A stretch of DNA of 49,937 nt from Vibrio genomosp. F10 str. ZF-129 (lineage in GTDB: Bacteria > Pseudomonadota > Gammaproteobacteria > Enterobacterales > Vibrionaceae). This document shows, one piece after another, positions 19,708-27,571 of this stretch; the stretch's first letter is position 1; the number at the start of each line of letters is the position of its first letter. Under the pieces are notes generated by a model, which made no database searches, had not been told where the DNA came from, and saw only the letters and a list, made by a program, of their open reading frames with translations. The stretch lies in the NCBI RefSeq assembly GCF_000287055.2, contig NZ_AJYQ02000068.1, positions 1 to 49,937 on the forward strand. The letters run 5' to 3'. The translations under genes were made by a program, and so were the position numbers.

Positions 19708-19947
19708 TTATTTGTACTCTATTTTTTTTTCAATAAAGTCAGACTCACTAAACCAGCCCACGGTACCTATATATTGGCTTTCAATAAGTTGAGCATCTAT
19801 CTGGGCTGCGTAACGCGGTGTCATCGTGATCCAGTCATCCTGTTCTTCTGAGTTAACGTCTTGTATATCGGCATCTTCTATGCGAAGAAGTAACTCTTTC
19901 ACTAAATCTTTTGCTTTATCATCAAGTTGCAAGCAAATACAGTTCAT
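19708..19947 (-). CDS. small acidic hypothetical protein
   Basis: A 79-residue acidic protein with no signal peptide or membrane segment. It opens with MNCICLQLDDKAKDLVKELL, a probable helix, and continues with a Glu/Asp-rich middle (QDVNSEEQDDW). I do not recognise a family. It has its own hairpin terminator, so it is unlikely to be a chance frame. It lies between the giant adhesin and a diguanylate cyclase, all on the minus strand, but the terminator argues against co-transcription with the adhesin. The ribosome binding site is modest (GGA about 10 nt before ATG). Confidence 0.6.
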   Translation of the reverse strand: MNCICLQLDDKAKDLVKELLLRIEDADIQDVNSEEQDDWITMTPRYAAQIDAQLIESQYIGTVGWFSESDFIEKKIEYK

Positions 19948-20083
19948 TATCTATTGTCCAATCATTTGTAACAGGCTCATTGACGTTAAGGCCCGTAAAG
20001 TACTTCCCAGCTTAACATCTTATTACGCTGAAATTAGAACGGAATGTTCCCTTAGTTCAGTTCACTTCAAGGCTAAGTAACGC

Positions 20084-21112
20084 CTACCCAACTAACACAG
20101 GTTCAAAAACTTCTCGTTCACTGGATGCGATAACTTGGTCTTTTCCTTGCGCTTTGGCTTTGTACAAAAGCCGATCTGCGCGTTTGAGCAAATCACTTTC
20201 TGATAAGCCTTGTTTATTCTTCACCAAACCGCCACTGAATGACAAACTGATCATACTGCCCTCAATATTCACGAGAAGTCTCGCCACGTTATCACGCAAC
20301 CCATCAGCCTTGGCCAATGCACTGTCGATATCACTGGCTGATAGCCAAACACAAAACTCTTCACCACCGATTCGAAATATTCGATTTAACTCAACATCTT
20401 TCATCAATTGTTGACTGATTTTTTTTAGCACAAAATCACCGATATCATGGCCATAGTCATCGTTTATCGACTTAAAGTCATCGATGTCGAGCATTAATAA
20501 ATAATCATCGCTATGAGATTCCAAAGACTCGGTAAACGCCAAACGGTTGTTGCATCCGGTTAACGAATCTGTCAATGCCAATTTCTGCAATGATTCATTG
20601 GCCTGGGCTCGACTCAATTCAAAGAAATGAGATACACACCAGATCGCTAAATAGCAAGTGAAAAAATTAATAAATACAGGTGCAAATGGTAACCCTTCAG
20701 TCCCGAAGACCTTGTAACTGACGGCCGATAGAACAAGCACGAGCACAATGAGGCTCAGTTGAAACCCTAAACGCCCGCCTAACAATAAATAGGCAATGGT
20801 TGGAAAAAAGAATCCCCACAAAAACAAGACATCGGTAATAGGGAGCAATGCCGTACCCAATATAATCAGCACAGCGATAAACCATAAGTACCAATAAACA
20901 GAAACAACGGAATACTGCCCTCTTCGACATCGAATGAACATGTAAAGTGAAAACAAAGCAAATACCATCTCTAAAGCGGCAAATAGGTATTGGCTATGGT
21001 AAACAACGTTAAAAATGGCCAATGCAGTGACAATAAAGAAAAAGGCAAAGCTAACCGAACTGAGTACGGTTTTCCTGATTCGATCCGTCGAATCCAAATA
21101 GTTAGAACTCAT
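20084..21112 (-). CDS. membrane diguanylate cyclase (GGDEF)
   Basis: A 342-residue enzyme predicted to make cyclic di-GMP from two GTP. About six hydrophobic helices fill residues ~15-175. A GGDEF domain then starts at LALTDSLTGCNNRLAF. The metal-binding LDIDDFKSINDDYGH is near 208-222, and the active-site motif reads GGEEF (about 248-252), an accepted active variant. I see no RxxD inhibitory site directly before it, so product inhibition may be absent. There is no periplasmic sensor domain, so any signal probably enters through the membrane helices. Its nearness to a LapG-site adhesin on the same strand suggests, without proving, that it feeds c-di-GMP to that attachment system. Confidence 0.9.
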   Translation of the reverse strand: MSSNYLDSTDRIRKTVLSSVSFAFFFIVTALAIFNVVYHSQYLFAALEMVFALFSLYMFIRCRRGQYSVVSVYWYLWFIAVLIILGTALLPITDVLFLWGFFFPTIAYLLLGGRLGFQLSLIVLVLVLSAVSYKVFGTEGLPFAPVFINFFTCYLAIWCVSHFFELSRAQANESLQKLALTDSLTGCNNRLAFTESLESHSDDYLLMLDIDDFKSINDDYGHDIGDFVLKKISQQLMKDVELNRIFRIGGEEFCVWLSASDIDSALAKADGLRDNVARLLVNIEGSMISLSFSGGLVKNKQGLSESDLLKRADRLLYKAKAQGKDQVIASSEREVFEPVLVG

Positions 21113-21257
21113 ATTTTCCCTTTAAATAGACCTAAGGTCTCAATCTGTTTATAAAAATCTCTCGGACTGTATCAGTTTTCTCTAACCTAGGATATTTTGC
21201 AACGTTATTTACTGTTTTGTAATTAACAATTTACAGACCAAATAGGGCTAAATAATC

Positions 21258-22433
21258 ATGTGCACTCGTATAGTCAATAGTCTAGACCAAAAAAACGTCA
21301 TGACCGGCAGAAACTTTGACTGGCATTACCCATTAACAACCTACCTCTATCGTCAACAAGCGAATGGTGAAGTTCGAGTCGGCGGCCAGTTCGATTTGAC
21401 CTCTCCACATACCTCACTCGAATGGAAAGTGGATCACGCCAGCATCTGCGCCTATTTAGGGAGCGATCAACTTGGGTTTGCTGCTATCGACGGTATTAAT
21501 GACAAGGGATTAGTGGTCAATGGCTTAGAAGATTTATTAGCACATTTTGAAGATGCAACCGAGATCATCAGCACCAGTGATAGTTTGGCAGCAAAGGTTC
21601 ATCAGATAAGAGAGCTGATTGAGAAAGATAAAAAAGCTTTCAACGATGATATTTCAATTCCAGATGATGCAACGCTGTTGTGCTCGCTGCGTTGGGTCCA
21701 ATTTGTACTCGATCGATTTGATTCCGTGCAAGAGGCGGCAGAATACTTTCGCTCTAATCCGGATAATCTTTTTATCTACAGTGGAAATGTTCCTGATGGC
21801 CACGAGCAGGTTACCAAAACAAAGCTTCATTTGGCACTCTCCGATCCCACCGGGAATTCGAGCGTGATCGAATTGAGGGGGGATGGGTTTACTGTCAATG
21901 AAAGTTGTAATTACAATGTGGTGACTGTGACACCCCGATTTGAGGTCCAACAGTGGTTACTAGAACCTTGGCTAGAAAAATGGCAATCCCCAAAACAGTT
22001 CGCTGGTTTAACCTTATTCGATGTCCCTGGAGGTACGGCAACACACCAAAGATTTGCTCGTGCTAATTACTTTTATAACTTTGCTCAACCCCAAACAGGC
22101 ACTGATAATATTCTAGCTCAAACTCGCTCACTAATGGCAAGTTGTGCCACACCATTGGGTGTTCATCTTGAACGTCAATCTGAAAACGCAGTGCCTTCAG
22201 CCACGACCCAGTGGACAAGTATCAGCGATCAACGCCTTCTCTGTTATCATTTCGTTAATACACATTCTCTCGGCCATCAATGGCTCGACTTTAAGCCTTT
22301 TTCTTCTGATTCAGAACGAGTGCTGTTAATTGGCGAGAGTGATGTCGAAAAAGAACCCAAGGCGCCTATTTATGGTGATTTGAATGAGCACATGAAGCCT
22401 TGTAGCGCACCTTTTACTGCGATTTCTTCATAA
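21258..22433 (+). CDS. linear amide C-N hydrolase, choloylglycine hydrolase family
   Basis: A 391-residue N-terminal-nucleophile hydrolase. After Met removal, Cys2 (MCTRIV) is the expected nucleophile. GRNFDWHYPL near 18-27 supplies the Arg and Asp of the conserved active site, as in bile salt hydrolases and penicillin V acylases. There is no signal peptide, so the enzyme is likely cytoplasmic, unlike many penicillin acylases. The substrate cannot be told from sequence: conjugated bile salts, penicillin V, N-acyl homoserine lactones or N-acyl amides are all known in this family. It is transcribed divergently from the diguanylate cyclase and appears monocistronic. An inverted repeat (22523-22532 with 22547-22556) follows, lacking a clear T run. 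Confidence 0.85.
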   Translation: MCTRIVNSLDQKNVMTGRNFDWHYPLTTYLYRQQANGEVRVGGQFDLTSPHTSLEWKVDHASICAYLGSDQLGFAAIDGINDKGLVVNGLEDLLAHFEDATEIISTSDSLAAKVHQIRELIEKDKKAFNDDISIPDDATLLCSLRWVQFVLDRFDSVQEAAEYFRSNPDNLFIYSGNVPDGHEQVTKTKLHLALSDPTGNSSVIELRGDGFTVNESCNYNVVTVTPRFEVQQWLLEPWLEKWQSPKQFAGLTLFDVPGGTATHQRFARANYFYNFAQPQTGTDNILAQTRSLMASCATPLGVHLERQSENAVPSATTQWTSISDQRLLCYHFVNTHSLGHQWLDFKPFSSDSERVLLIGESDVEKEPKAPIYGDLNEHMKPCSAPFTAISS

Positions 22434-22680
22434 AGTGAGATTAAAGCGTTAACAACTGAAGCATAAAAGCCTCCATAAAAAAGCTAAGTAAGATAGTCGG
22501 GGGGCTTATTCATCTTAGATTAATGAACAAGCCAACTCATTAACGTGCTTGTTCATCTTCAGCATTTCCTTTCTCTGCACTGACCGTCTATGCTATTTCA
22601 CTGTTACAATATCAGGGAGTGCGACACTCTCAGGCAGCGCTACAATCTCAAACTGAATACAACTTAGGCGAAACAAACAC

Positions 22681-24522
22681 TTGAACCACGCATTTTTTCA
22701 TCGAAGTCGTCACATTCTGTATTTTATGTGGCATAGGCTTAAAGCTAGTGGTTTACAAATGCTAGCCAGCTTTCTTCTCGTTCGCAGTGCTCTTATTACT
22801 CTTTTTGTTCCATTCGATTTATGGATCAGTTCCAAATTGATGGGATTCTATGGCGTGAATGCCATTGCCAACCAGGAATTGCTCGCTTTTTTTCTTTCAC
22901 CTGCAGGCTTTCTACTTAATTTATGGTTTGTGACTCAATTGAGCTTTGCTTTTTTTGTAGAGCAGTCTGCGATCAGCATCTTACTCGCTCAACATGACTT
23001 AGGTAAACGGTCAATCCTCGATACATTTGCACTGATTGCTCAACGCAGTTGGCGAGTCGTTAAAGTCGTCCTTGCACAGTCAGTGGGGATCAGCTTGCTC
23101 TTTGCCACCTTGCTTTGGTGTGGACGCTGGATCTTTGGGCTCATGCTTAATGACTGGGATATCAACTACTATGTCAGTCATCAATTAAGTTCGCTTTGGA
23201 TGTCTGTTGGCTTACTCATTTTAATCAGCTTACCGGTTGTATTTCTGGTTCTTCGCTATTGGGCCAATTGGTGGCTTGCCCTGCCCCTAAGCTTGTTACA
23301 AAATTGCACCCAATGGCAGCTTTTCAAACAATCTCAACGTTTAAGCCAAGCGATTTACCCCCATATTCTATTCGGTCACATTGCGTGGTTATTTGGTCGG
23401 GTCGCCATTACGGCTATTTTCGCAGGCAGCCTTTTATTTGCGCTTGAACCAATACTGAACTGGGCGACTTCCGATCAGGAACGTTATTCTTGGCTTGTGT
23501 TAGCCAGCTTGCTGCTTATTGGCGTGACATTACTGCTCAGTTTCATCGACCGATTTATCTACGCCAGCTGTCAATATTATGTACTGCGTTTACAAACAAA
23601 ACGCCTCAAGTTGGTCAATGACCAAGAACGGTTTGTTGGTTTGAAACACAGTACACAACGGCGCACTTTGTTAATAGTTGCGATGCTATCTGTCCTGGTA
23701 TTTGCCGTATTCAACAGTTATACCGAAGTTCGCCACTTCGTTAAGCACCTGCAAACGGATACAACAAGCTATGTTACCTCACACCGCGGCGGTGGTTTTA
23801 AGCACCCTGAAAACAGTGAAGCAGGCATTCTGTATTCCATATCCTTAGGGGTTAAAAGCACAGAAATTGATGTACAGATAACCAAAGATGGGCAAATCGT
23901 GGTATTTCACGATCGTGATTTAGGCCGTATGCTCGGTGATCCCTTGCTCATTGAACACTTTACCTATGCTGACATTGTTGAAGCCTATCAAAAAAAGGGC
24001 CGCGTACCTCCCCCCTTATTAACACAGCTATTAGATAACTATGCCCAGGATATAGAATTTAACATCGAACTAAAACGCTATAACCAAAGCTTGGATCTTG
24101 CCGTTGCGATGGCCAGGTTATTGCCGAATTATCAGCAAGCAATGATTGTTTCAAGCCTTGATGTCGAACTTCTGACACACCTGATGAGTCAGTTAAAGCA
24201 CTCGCGTCCAGAAAATCTTCGTTACGCCCTGATCTATGCGGCCAGCGTTGGTGAAATCAGCTTAGAACGCGAAGTAGATATGTTAATGGTCAGCGAACAG
24301 TGGCTAGAGCCGTGGCGGATTATCGAAATACAACAACGTCAGCAAGAAGTGCTGGTTTGGACCATTAACAACCCAGCCGCTATGAAGCGACTCTTATTGC
24401 TGGGCGTGGATGGTATTATTACGGATGAGCCCAAACTGGCTTTAGAAGCCAAATCAGCGATTGATGATATGGAATTTTCCGAGCGTGCCCTACTCACATT
24501 ACGGCATTGGTTGTCCTTATAA
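22681..24522 (+). CDS. membrane-anchored glycerophosphodiester phosphodiesterase
   Basis: A 613-residue two-part protein. Residues ~1-350 contain seven or eight hydrophobic helices, the GPDPase membrane domain. A C-terminal GDPD barrel starts near residue 365 with SHRGGGFKHPENS, which carries the catalytic His-Arg and PENS. STEIDVQITKDGQIVVFHD then supplies the Glu, Asp and second His. It should cleave glycerophosphodiesters to glycerol-3-phosphate and an alcohol, probably at the membrane face, in phospholipid turnover or phosphate scavenging. The start is TTG at 22681, with TTAGGCGA upstream at a long spacing. An in-frame ATG at 22726 is the alternative. It stands alone, 33 bases before the palindrome of the next operon. 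Confidence 0.88.
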   Translation: MNHAFFHRSRHILYFMWHRLKASGLQMLASFLLVRSALITLFVPFDLWISSKLMGFYGVNAIANQELLAFFLSPAGFLLNLWFVTQLSFAFFVEQSAISILLAQHDLGKRSILDTFALIAQRSWRVVKVVLAQSVGISLLFATLLWCGRWIFGLMLNDWDINYYVSHQLSSLWMSVGLLILISLPVVFLVLRYWANWWLALPLSLLQNCTQWQLFKQSQRLSQAIYPHILFGHIAWLFGRVAITAIFAGSLLFALEPILNWATSDQERYSWLVLASLLLIGVTLLLSFIDRFIYASCQYYVLRLQTKRLKLVNDQERFVGLKHSTQRRTLLIVAMLSVLVFAVFNSYTEVRHFVKHLQTDTTSYVTSHRGGGFKHPENSEAGILYSISLGVKSTEIDVQITKDGQIVVFHDRDLGRMLGDPLLIEHFTYADIVEAYQKKGRVPPPLLTQLLDNYAQDIEFNIELKRYNQSLDLAVAMARLLPNYQQAMIVSSLDVELLTHLMSQLKHSRPENLRYALIYAASVGEISLEREVDMLMVSEQWLEPWRIIEIQQRQQEVLVWTINNPAAMKRLLLLGVDGIITDEPKLALEAKSAIDDMEFSERALLTLRHWLSL

Positions 24523-24555
24523 ACTGAATTATTGACTCGATTTTCTTCTCTTATT

Positions 24556-24595
24556 ACTGAATTGGTGTTATACATAACTATAACACCAATTCAGT
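24556..24595. promoter_or_regulatory. 17-bp-arm perfect palindrome, likely operator of the GntR-ABC operon
   Basis: ACTGAATTGGTGTTATA at 24556-24572 is exactly mirrored at 24579-24595 across a 6-nt spacer. It ends one base before the AAGGGA ribosome binding site of the GntR gene. YtrA-type regulators bind such inverted repeats and repress their own operon. The element could also fold in the mRNA and hide the start. Confidence 0.75.
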
Positions 24596-24609
24596 CAAGG
24601 GAACCGTTC

Positions 24610-24996
24610 ATGACACATTGGCATGATCACCAACCGATTTTCCGTCAGTTGGCTGATCAAATCACTCAACAGATACTGCAAGGGATTTGGCAAGAAGGGC
24701 AAGCTTTACCTTCCGTGCGCAGTGTTTCTGCGAATATGAAAATTAATCATCTGACCGTCATGAAAGGCTATCAGCTGTTGGTTGATGAAGGATTAGTCGA
24801 AAAAAAGAGGGGGCAAGGCATGTTCGTCGCCAACGGTGCCAAGCAAAAACTGCTCGCCGATGAAAAAGCACGCTTTCTTCAACAACAAATTCCGCAGATC
24901 GCGGCCACTCTAGAACGGCTCAACATGTCACTCGAAGAGTTCAGTCAACAACTTAAACCTCATTTACTTGAAACGCACATAAAAGGTGACCAATGA
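24610..24996 (+). CDS. GntR family regulator, YtrA subfamily
   Basis: A 128-residue regulator. A GntR winged helix-turn-helix fills residues ~8-78 (GQALPSVRSVSANMKINHLTVMK, split here by function; the wing is KKRGQGMFV). Only a short helical dimerisation tail of about 45 residues follows, the YtrA pattern. The ATG at 24610 has AAGGGA 7 nt upstream; a TTG at 24532 would place the palindromic operator inside the gene and is rejected. Its stop overlaps the ATPase start by 4 bases (ATGA), so the three genes are co-transcribed. It probably represses the operon through the palindrome until cell-envelope stress or another ligand relieves it; that ligand is unknown. Confidence 0.9.
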   Translation: MTHWHDHQPIFRQLADQITQQILQGIWQEGQALPSVRSVSANMKINHLTVMKGYQLLVDEGLVEKKRGQGMFVANGAKQKLLADEKARFLQQQIPQIAATLERLNMSLEEFSQQLKPHLLETHIKGDQ

Positions 24997-25865
24997 GCGC
25001 ATTAATCAGTGTAAAAAACGTCGCTAAGCAATATCGCCAGCAGGGAGATGTTCTGCATGGCGTGAGTTTTGATCTGCATGCGGGCCAAGTGCTTGGACTG
25101 CTCGGTCATAATGGCGCAGGAAAATCGACCCTTATTAACGCTCTTCTTGGAGCACATGAGTATCAAGGCACGATTCGCATCAAGGGTTTTGAGCCCATTA
25201 TGCAGCGCGATAAAATTATGCAGAGCTTATCGTATATCTCGGATGTGAATGTTCTTCCCGGTTGGATGACGGTGGCACAGCTTCTCGACTACTCCGAAGG
25301 TGTTCACCCAGAATTCAACCGTCACAAAGCAGATGAACTGCTTGATCAGACCGATATTAAGCCGCGTGCTCGCATTAAATCCCTCTCAAAAGGAATGAAA
25401 GTGCAATTGCATTTGGCCATTGTCATTGCCACCAATACTCAAATTTTTATCTTGGATGAGCCGACTCTGGGGCTGGATCTAGTCTACCGAGATACTTTCT
25501 ATCGGCACTTATTGGAATGGTTCCACGATGGCGAACGCGCGCTAATCATCGCCAGCCACGAAGTCGCTGAGATCGAACATCTGCTCACCGATGTACTGAT
25601 TCTCAAACAAGGTCGGCCAGTGCTTCAAACATCGATGGAGCGCATCAGCGAAGAGTATTTTATCTTGGATGCCAGCGACGAGCATCGCGAGCAAATCGAA
25701 GCGCTAACACCGCTCTCTTCACAAAAAGGACTGGGCACGACTAAATGGCTACTTTCCTCTCAATATGCAGCGCAAGTAGAAGAGCTGGGCAGCATTTATA
25801 GTGTCAAGTTAGCGGATCTGTTTTTAGCTTTACAGAAGGAGTCAGTGTCATGCATTCAATCTTAG
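24993..25865 (+). CDS. ABC transporter ATP-binding protein (YtrB-like)
   Basis: A 290-residue ATPase. Walker A is GHNGAGKST (about residues 38-46). The signature is LSKGMKVQL in place of LSGGQ, which is common in YtrB/export-type ATPases. Walker B is IFILDEPTLGLD, and the switch His is in IIASHEVAEIEH. The C-terminal ~80 residues form an extra domain as in antibiotic or lipid exporters. The 4-base overlap with the regulator and 16-base overlap with the permease give a compact operon. The transported substrate is unknown; YtrA-linked transporters in other bacteria respond to cell-wall-active compounds. Confidence 0.9.
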   Translation: MSALISVKNVAKQYRQQGDVLHGVSFDLHAGQVLGLLGHNGAGKSTLINALLGAHEYQGTIRIKGFEPIMQRDKIMQSLSYISDVNVLPGWMTVAQLLDYSEGVHPEFNRHKADELLDQTDIKPRARIKSLSKGMKVQLHLAIVIATNTQIFILDEPTLGLDLVYRDTFYRHLLEWFHDGERALIIASHEVAEIEHLLTDVLILKQGRPVLQTSMERISEEYFILDASDEHREQIEALTPLSSQKGLGTTKWLLSSQYAAQVEELGSIYSVKLADLFLALQKESVSCIQS

Positions 25866-26680
25866 CCATGCTGCGTAAAGAGTGGATAGAAAATCCGCTG
25901 ATTACGCGTATTCCATTGTTTATGTTTGCTTGTGGTTTGCTGCTATTTGTCAGTCTGATGAGCAGCTCGACCTTACAGCACGATCTGTTTTTTCAAATGA
26001 GCATCAGTGGTGATATTAGCGATATACACCGAGAAATGGGCGATGATATCAATATGCTGATAATGGGTGGTGCAGGGTTATTATCCATCTTACTTGGCAC
26101 ACAATACTTCCCTAGAACGCTGCGTAAAGCTCGTTCAGAAGGCAGCATTATGTTTTGGCGCAGTATGCCGGTCAGCGACACCAAAACTCACCTTGTTAAG
26201 CTTTCTTTTGGTTTGTTGGTTATCCCTTTAGTGTGTTCAATACTGGTCTTATCCGCAGACTTAATGTTGTGGGTTTTAAACATCGCCACTGACCAGCAAT
26301 TGGCTCTGCTCTATCGTCAAGCTTCACTCGGGTACGTATTACTGAATTGGGTTGAGTTTCTACTCCGAATGGTGCTGGTAGGGATTCTACTGTTGCCATT
26401 GGCACTCGCTGCGATGTCCGTTTCGCAAAAGGTAAACTCGCCGCTTTTGGTCATCTTAATTGCCGTTTACGCATTGCGATGGATGCCGATAGCGATGTTC
26501 AACTACGACGGCTTGGATCAGTTTTTCTCAAAGGTCTTCTACCTACCCCTGCATGCGCTTTTGGCTCCACACCCATTCACTGCGATTCCAGAGGCTGGTT
26601 GGTTCAATGTCGGTATTTACAGCGCCATCGGGTTACTTGCATGGATGACGAGCTTGAAATTCAGCCGTACCGTACGTTAA
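25850..26680 (+). CDS. ABC transporter permease
   Basis: A 276-residue membrane protein with about six hydrophobic helices. The first follows RKEWIENPLITRIPL and the last ends in KFSRTVR. The extracellular stretch after helix 1 (GDISDIHREMGDD) is acidic. It is the membrane partner of the overlapping ATPase gene and would form a homodimeric or half-transporter exporter. AAGGAG 8 nt upstream of the ATG supports the start despite the overlap. It is the last gene of the GntR-ATPase-permease operon, followed by a terminator 34 nt downstream. Confidence 0.87.
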   Translation: MHSILAMLRKEWIENPLITRIPLFMFACGLLLFVSLMSSSTLQHDLFFQMSISGDISDIHREMGDDINMLIMGGAGLLSILLGTQYFPRTLRKARSEGSIMFWRSMPVSDTKTHLVKLSFGLLVIPLVCSILVLSADLMLWVLNIATDQQLALLYRQASLGYVLLNWVEFLLRMVLVGILLLPLALAAMSVSQKVNSPLLVILIAVYALRWMPIAMFNYDGLDQFFSKVFYLPLHALLAPHPFTAIPEAGWFNVGIYSAIGLLAWMTSLKFSRTVR

Positions 26681-26714
26681 ATTTGATTTAATTAAGCTAG
26701 CTTGAACCACCACT

Positions 26715-26739
26715 AAAGCGAGGGAGTACCTCGCTTTTT
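26715..26739 (+). terminator. terminator of the GntR-ABC operon
   Basis: AAAGCGAGG (26715-26723), a 5-nt loop, its complement CCTCGCTTT and a T run. It is a classic intrinsic terminator isolating this operon from the seven-gene operon that follows. Confidence 0.92.
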
Positions 26740-26866
26740 ATTTTCACCTCTAATCACTATCTTCTTGTTTTTCCGGCTTCTTTTTTCAACACTCCTTTAC
26801 CTGAAATCTTGATGGATCGACGATTAGCCACGACCTATCAACCCTTTATTTAGTTTTTTCCCATTT

Positions 26867-26930
26867 TTTAAGAGTTTCTTAAGAGTTTCTTAAGAGTTTC
26901 TTAAGTTTCGCGTTTTATTGTGTTCATAAT
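26867..26930 (+). promoter_or_regulatory. four-fold CTTAAG direct repeat (PmrA/QseB-type box) and promoter
   Basis: Half-sites lie at 26867 (TTTAAG), 26878, 26889 and 26900 (all CTTAAG), with the identical 5-nt spacer AGTTT between them, giving an 11-bp period. The PmrA consensus is CTTAAG-N5-CTTAAG, so this is an array of overlapping boxes. A -10-like CATAAT lies at 26925-26930, about 19 bp beyond the last half-site, which would stand in for a -35. It precedes an operon that ends in a PmrA/QseB-type regulator, so autoregulation is the natural reading. Confidence 0.75.
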
Positions 26931-26952
26931 CCATAAAGCAAAGGAAGCGCTC

Positions 26953-27564
26953 ATGAAACACAACACGAAAACTTCTGTAAAGAACGTAACGTTAGAGATT
27001 GTGTCCCCTATGCATCCACTCTGGGAACAAGTTATCAACCATGTTTCTCAACGTTATCACCAGGCATTCAATGCTGACCTAAAACAATTTATGCCTGCGT
27101 ATTTAACGCTCATGAATCATGACGACATTCTTTCTGTTTGTGGTTTTAGTACTGCACAAGACCAACGGCTCTTCCTGGAGCAATACCTAGATGATGATGC
27201 CCAAACGTTGGTGACTTCAACCTTTGATTGTACCGTAGAACGCTCCAACTTAGTCGAATTTGGACACTTAGCATCGTTTGCGAACGGCATGTCGTCCCTT
27301 CACTTCTATCTCATTGCAGAAATGTTAGTGGATAACGGTTTTGAGTGGTGCATTTTTACCGCAACCGATCCTCTACACGCCATGATGGTTCGCCTTGGTC
27401 TAGAGCCGAAAATCATCGCAAACGCCGACCAAAACAAAATCCCTGATGCAAAATCAACATGGGGATCTTATTACGAACACCAACCCCGAGTGCTTGCTGG
27501 GAATTTACGTAAAGGGCTCGAACGTCTTCAATTGATTCAAAAAAGAATGCGCAAGCAAGCATAG
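26953..27564 (+). CDS. thermostable haemolysin family protein (possible acyltransferase-like fold)
   Basis: A 203-residue protein of the family named after the Vibrio thermostable haemolysin delta-VPH. It has no signal peptide, which fits poorly with a secreted toxin. Recognisable family stretches include QRYHQAFNADLKQFMP, VEFGHLASFANG and CIFTATDPLHAMMVRLGL. The last two resemble the core of GNAT/acyl-homoserine-lactone-synthase-like folds (my inference from pattern, not from a search). The ATG at 26953 has AAGGAAG about 7 nt upstream; the longer GTG frame from 26920 would overlap the -10 and is rejected. It is the first gene of the seven-gene operon, 7 nt before an acyl ligase, suggesting it uses an activated acyl group. 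Haemolysis may be an indirect effect. Confidence 0.8.
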   Translation: MKHNTKTSVKNVTLEIVSPMHPLWEQVINHVSQRYHQAFNADLKQFMPAYLTLMNHDDILSVCGFSTAQDQRLFLEQYLDDDAQTLVTSTFDCTVERSNLVEFGHLASFANGMSSLHFYLIAEMLVDNGFEWCIFTATDPLHAMMVRLGLEPKIIANADQNKIPDAKSTWGSYYEHQPRVLAGNLRKGLERLQLIQKRMRKQA

Positions 27565-27571
27565 GTGAGCC

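Noticed and set aside
26920..26952. GTG start extending the haemolysin-family gene upstream
   Set aside because: It would overlap the -10 element, while the ATG at 26953 has AAGGAAG at the right distance.
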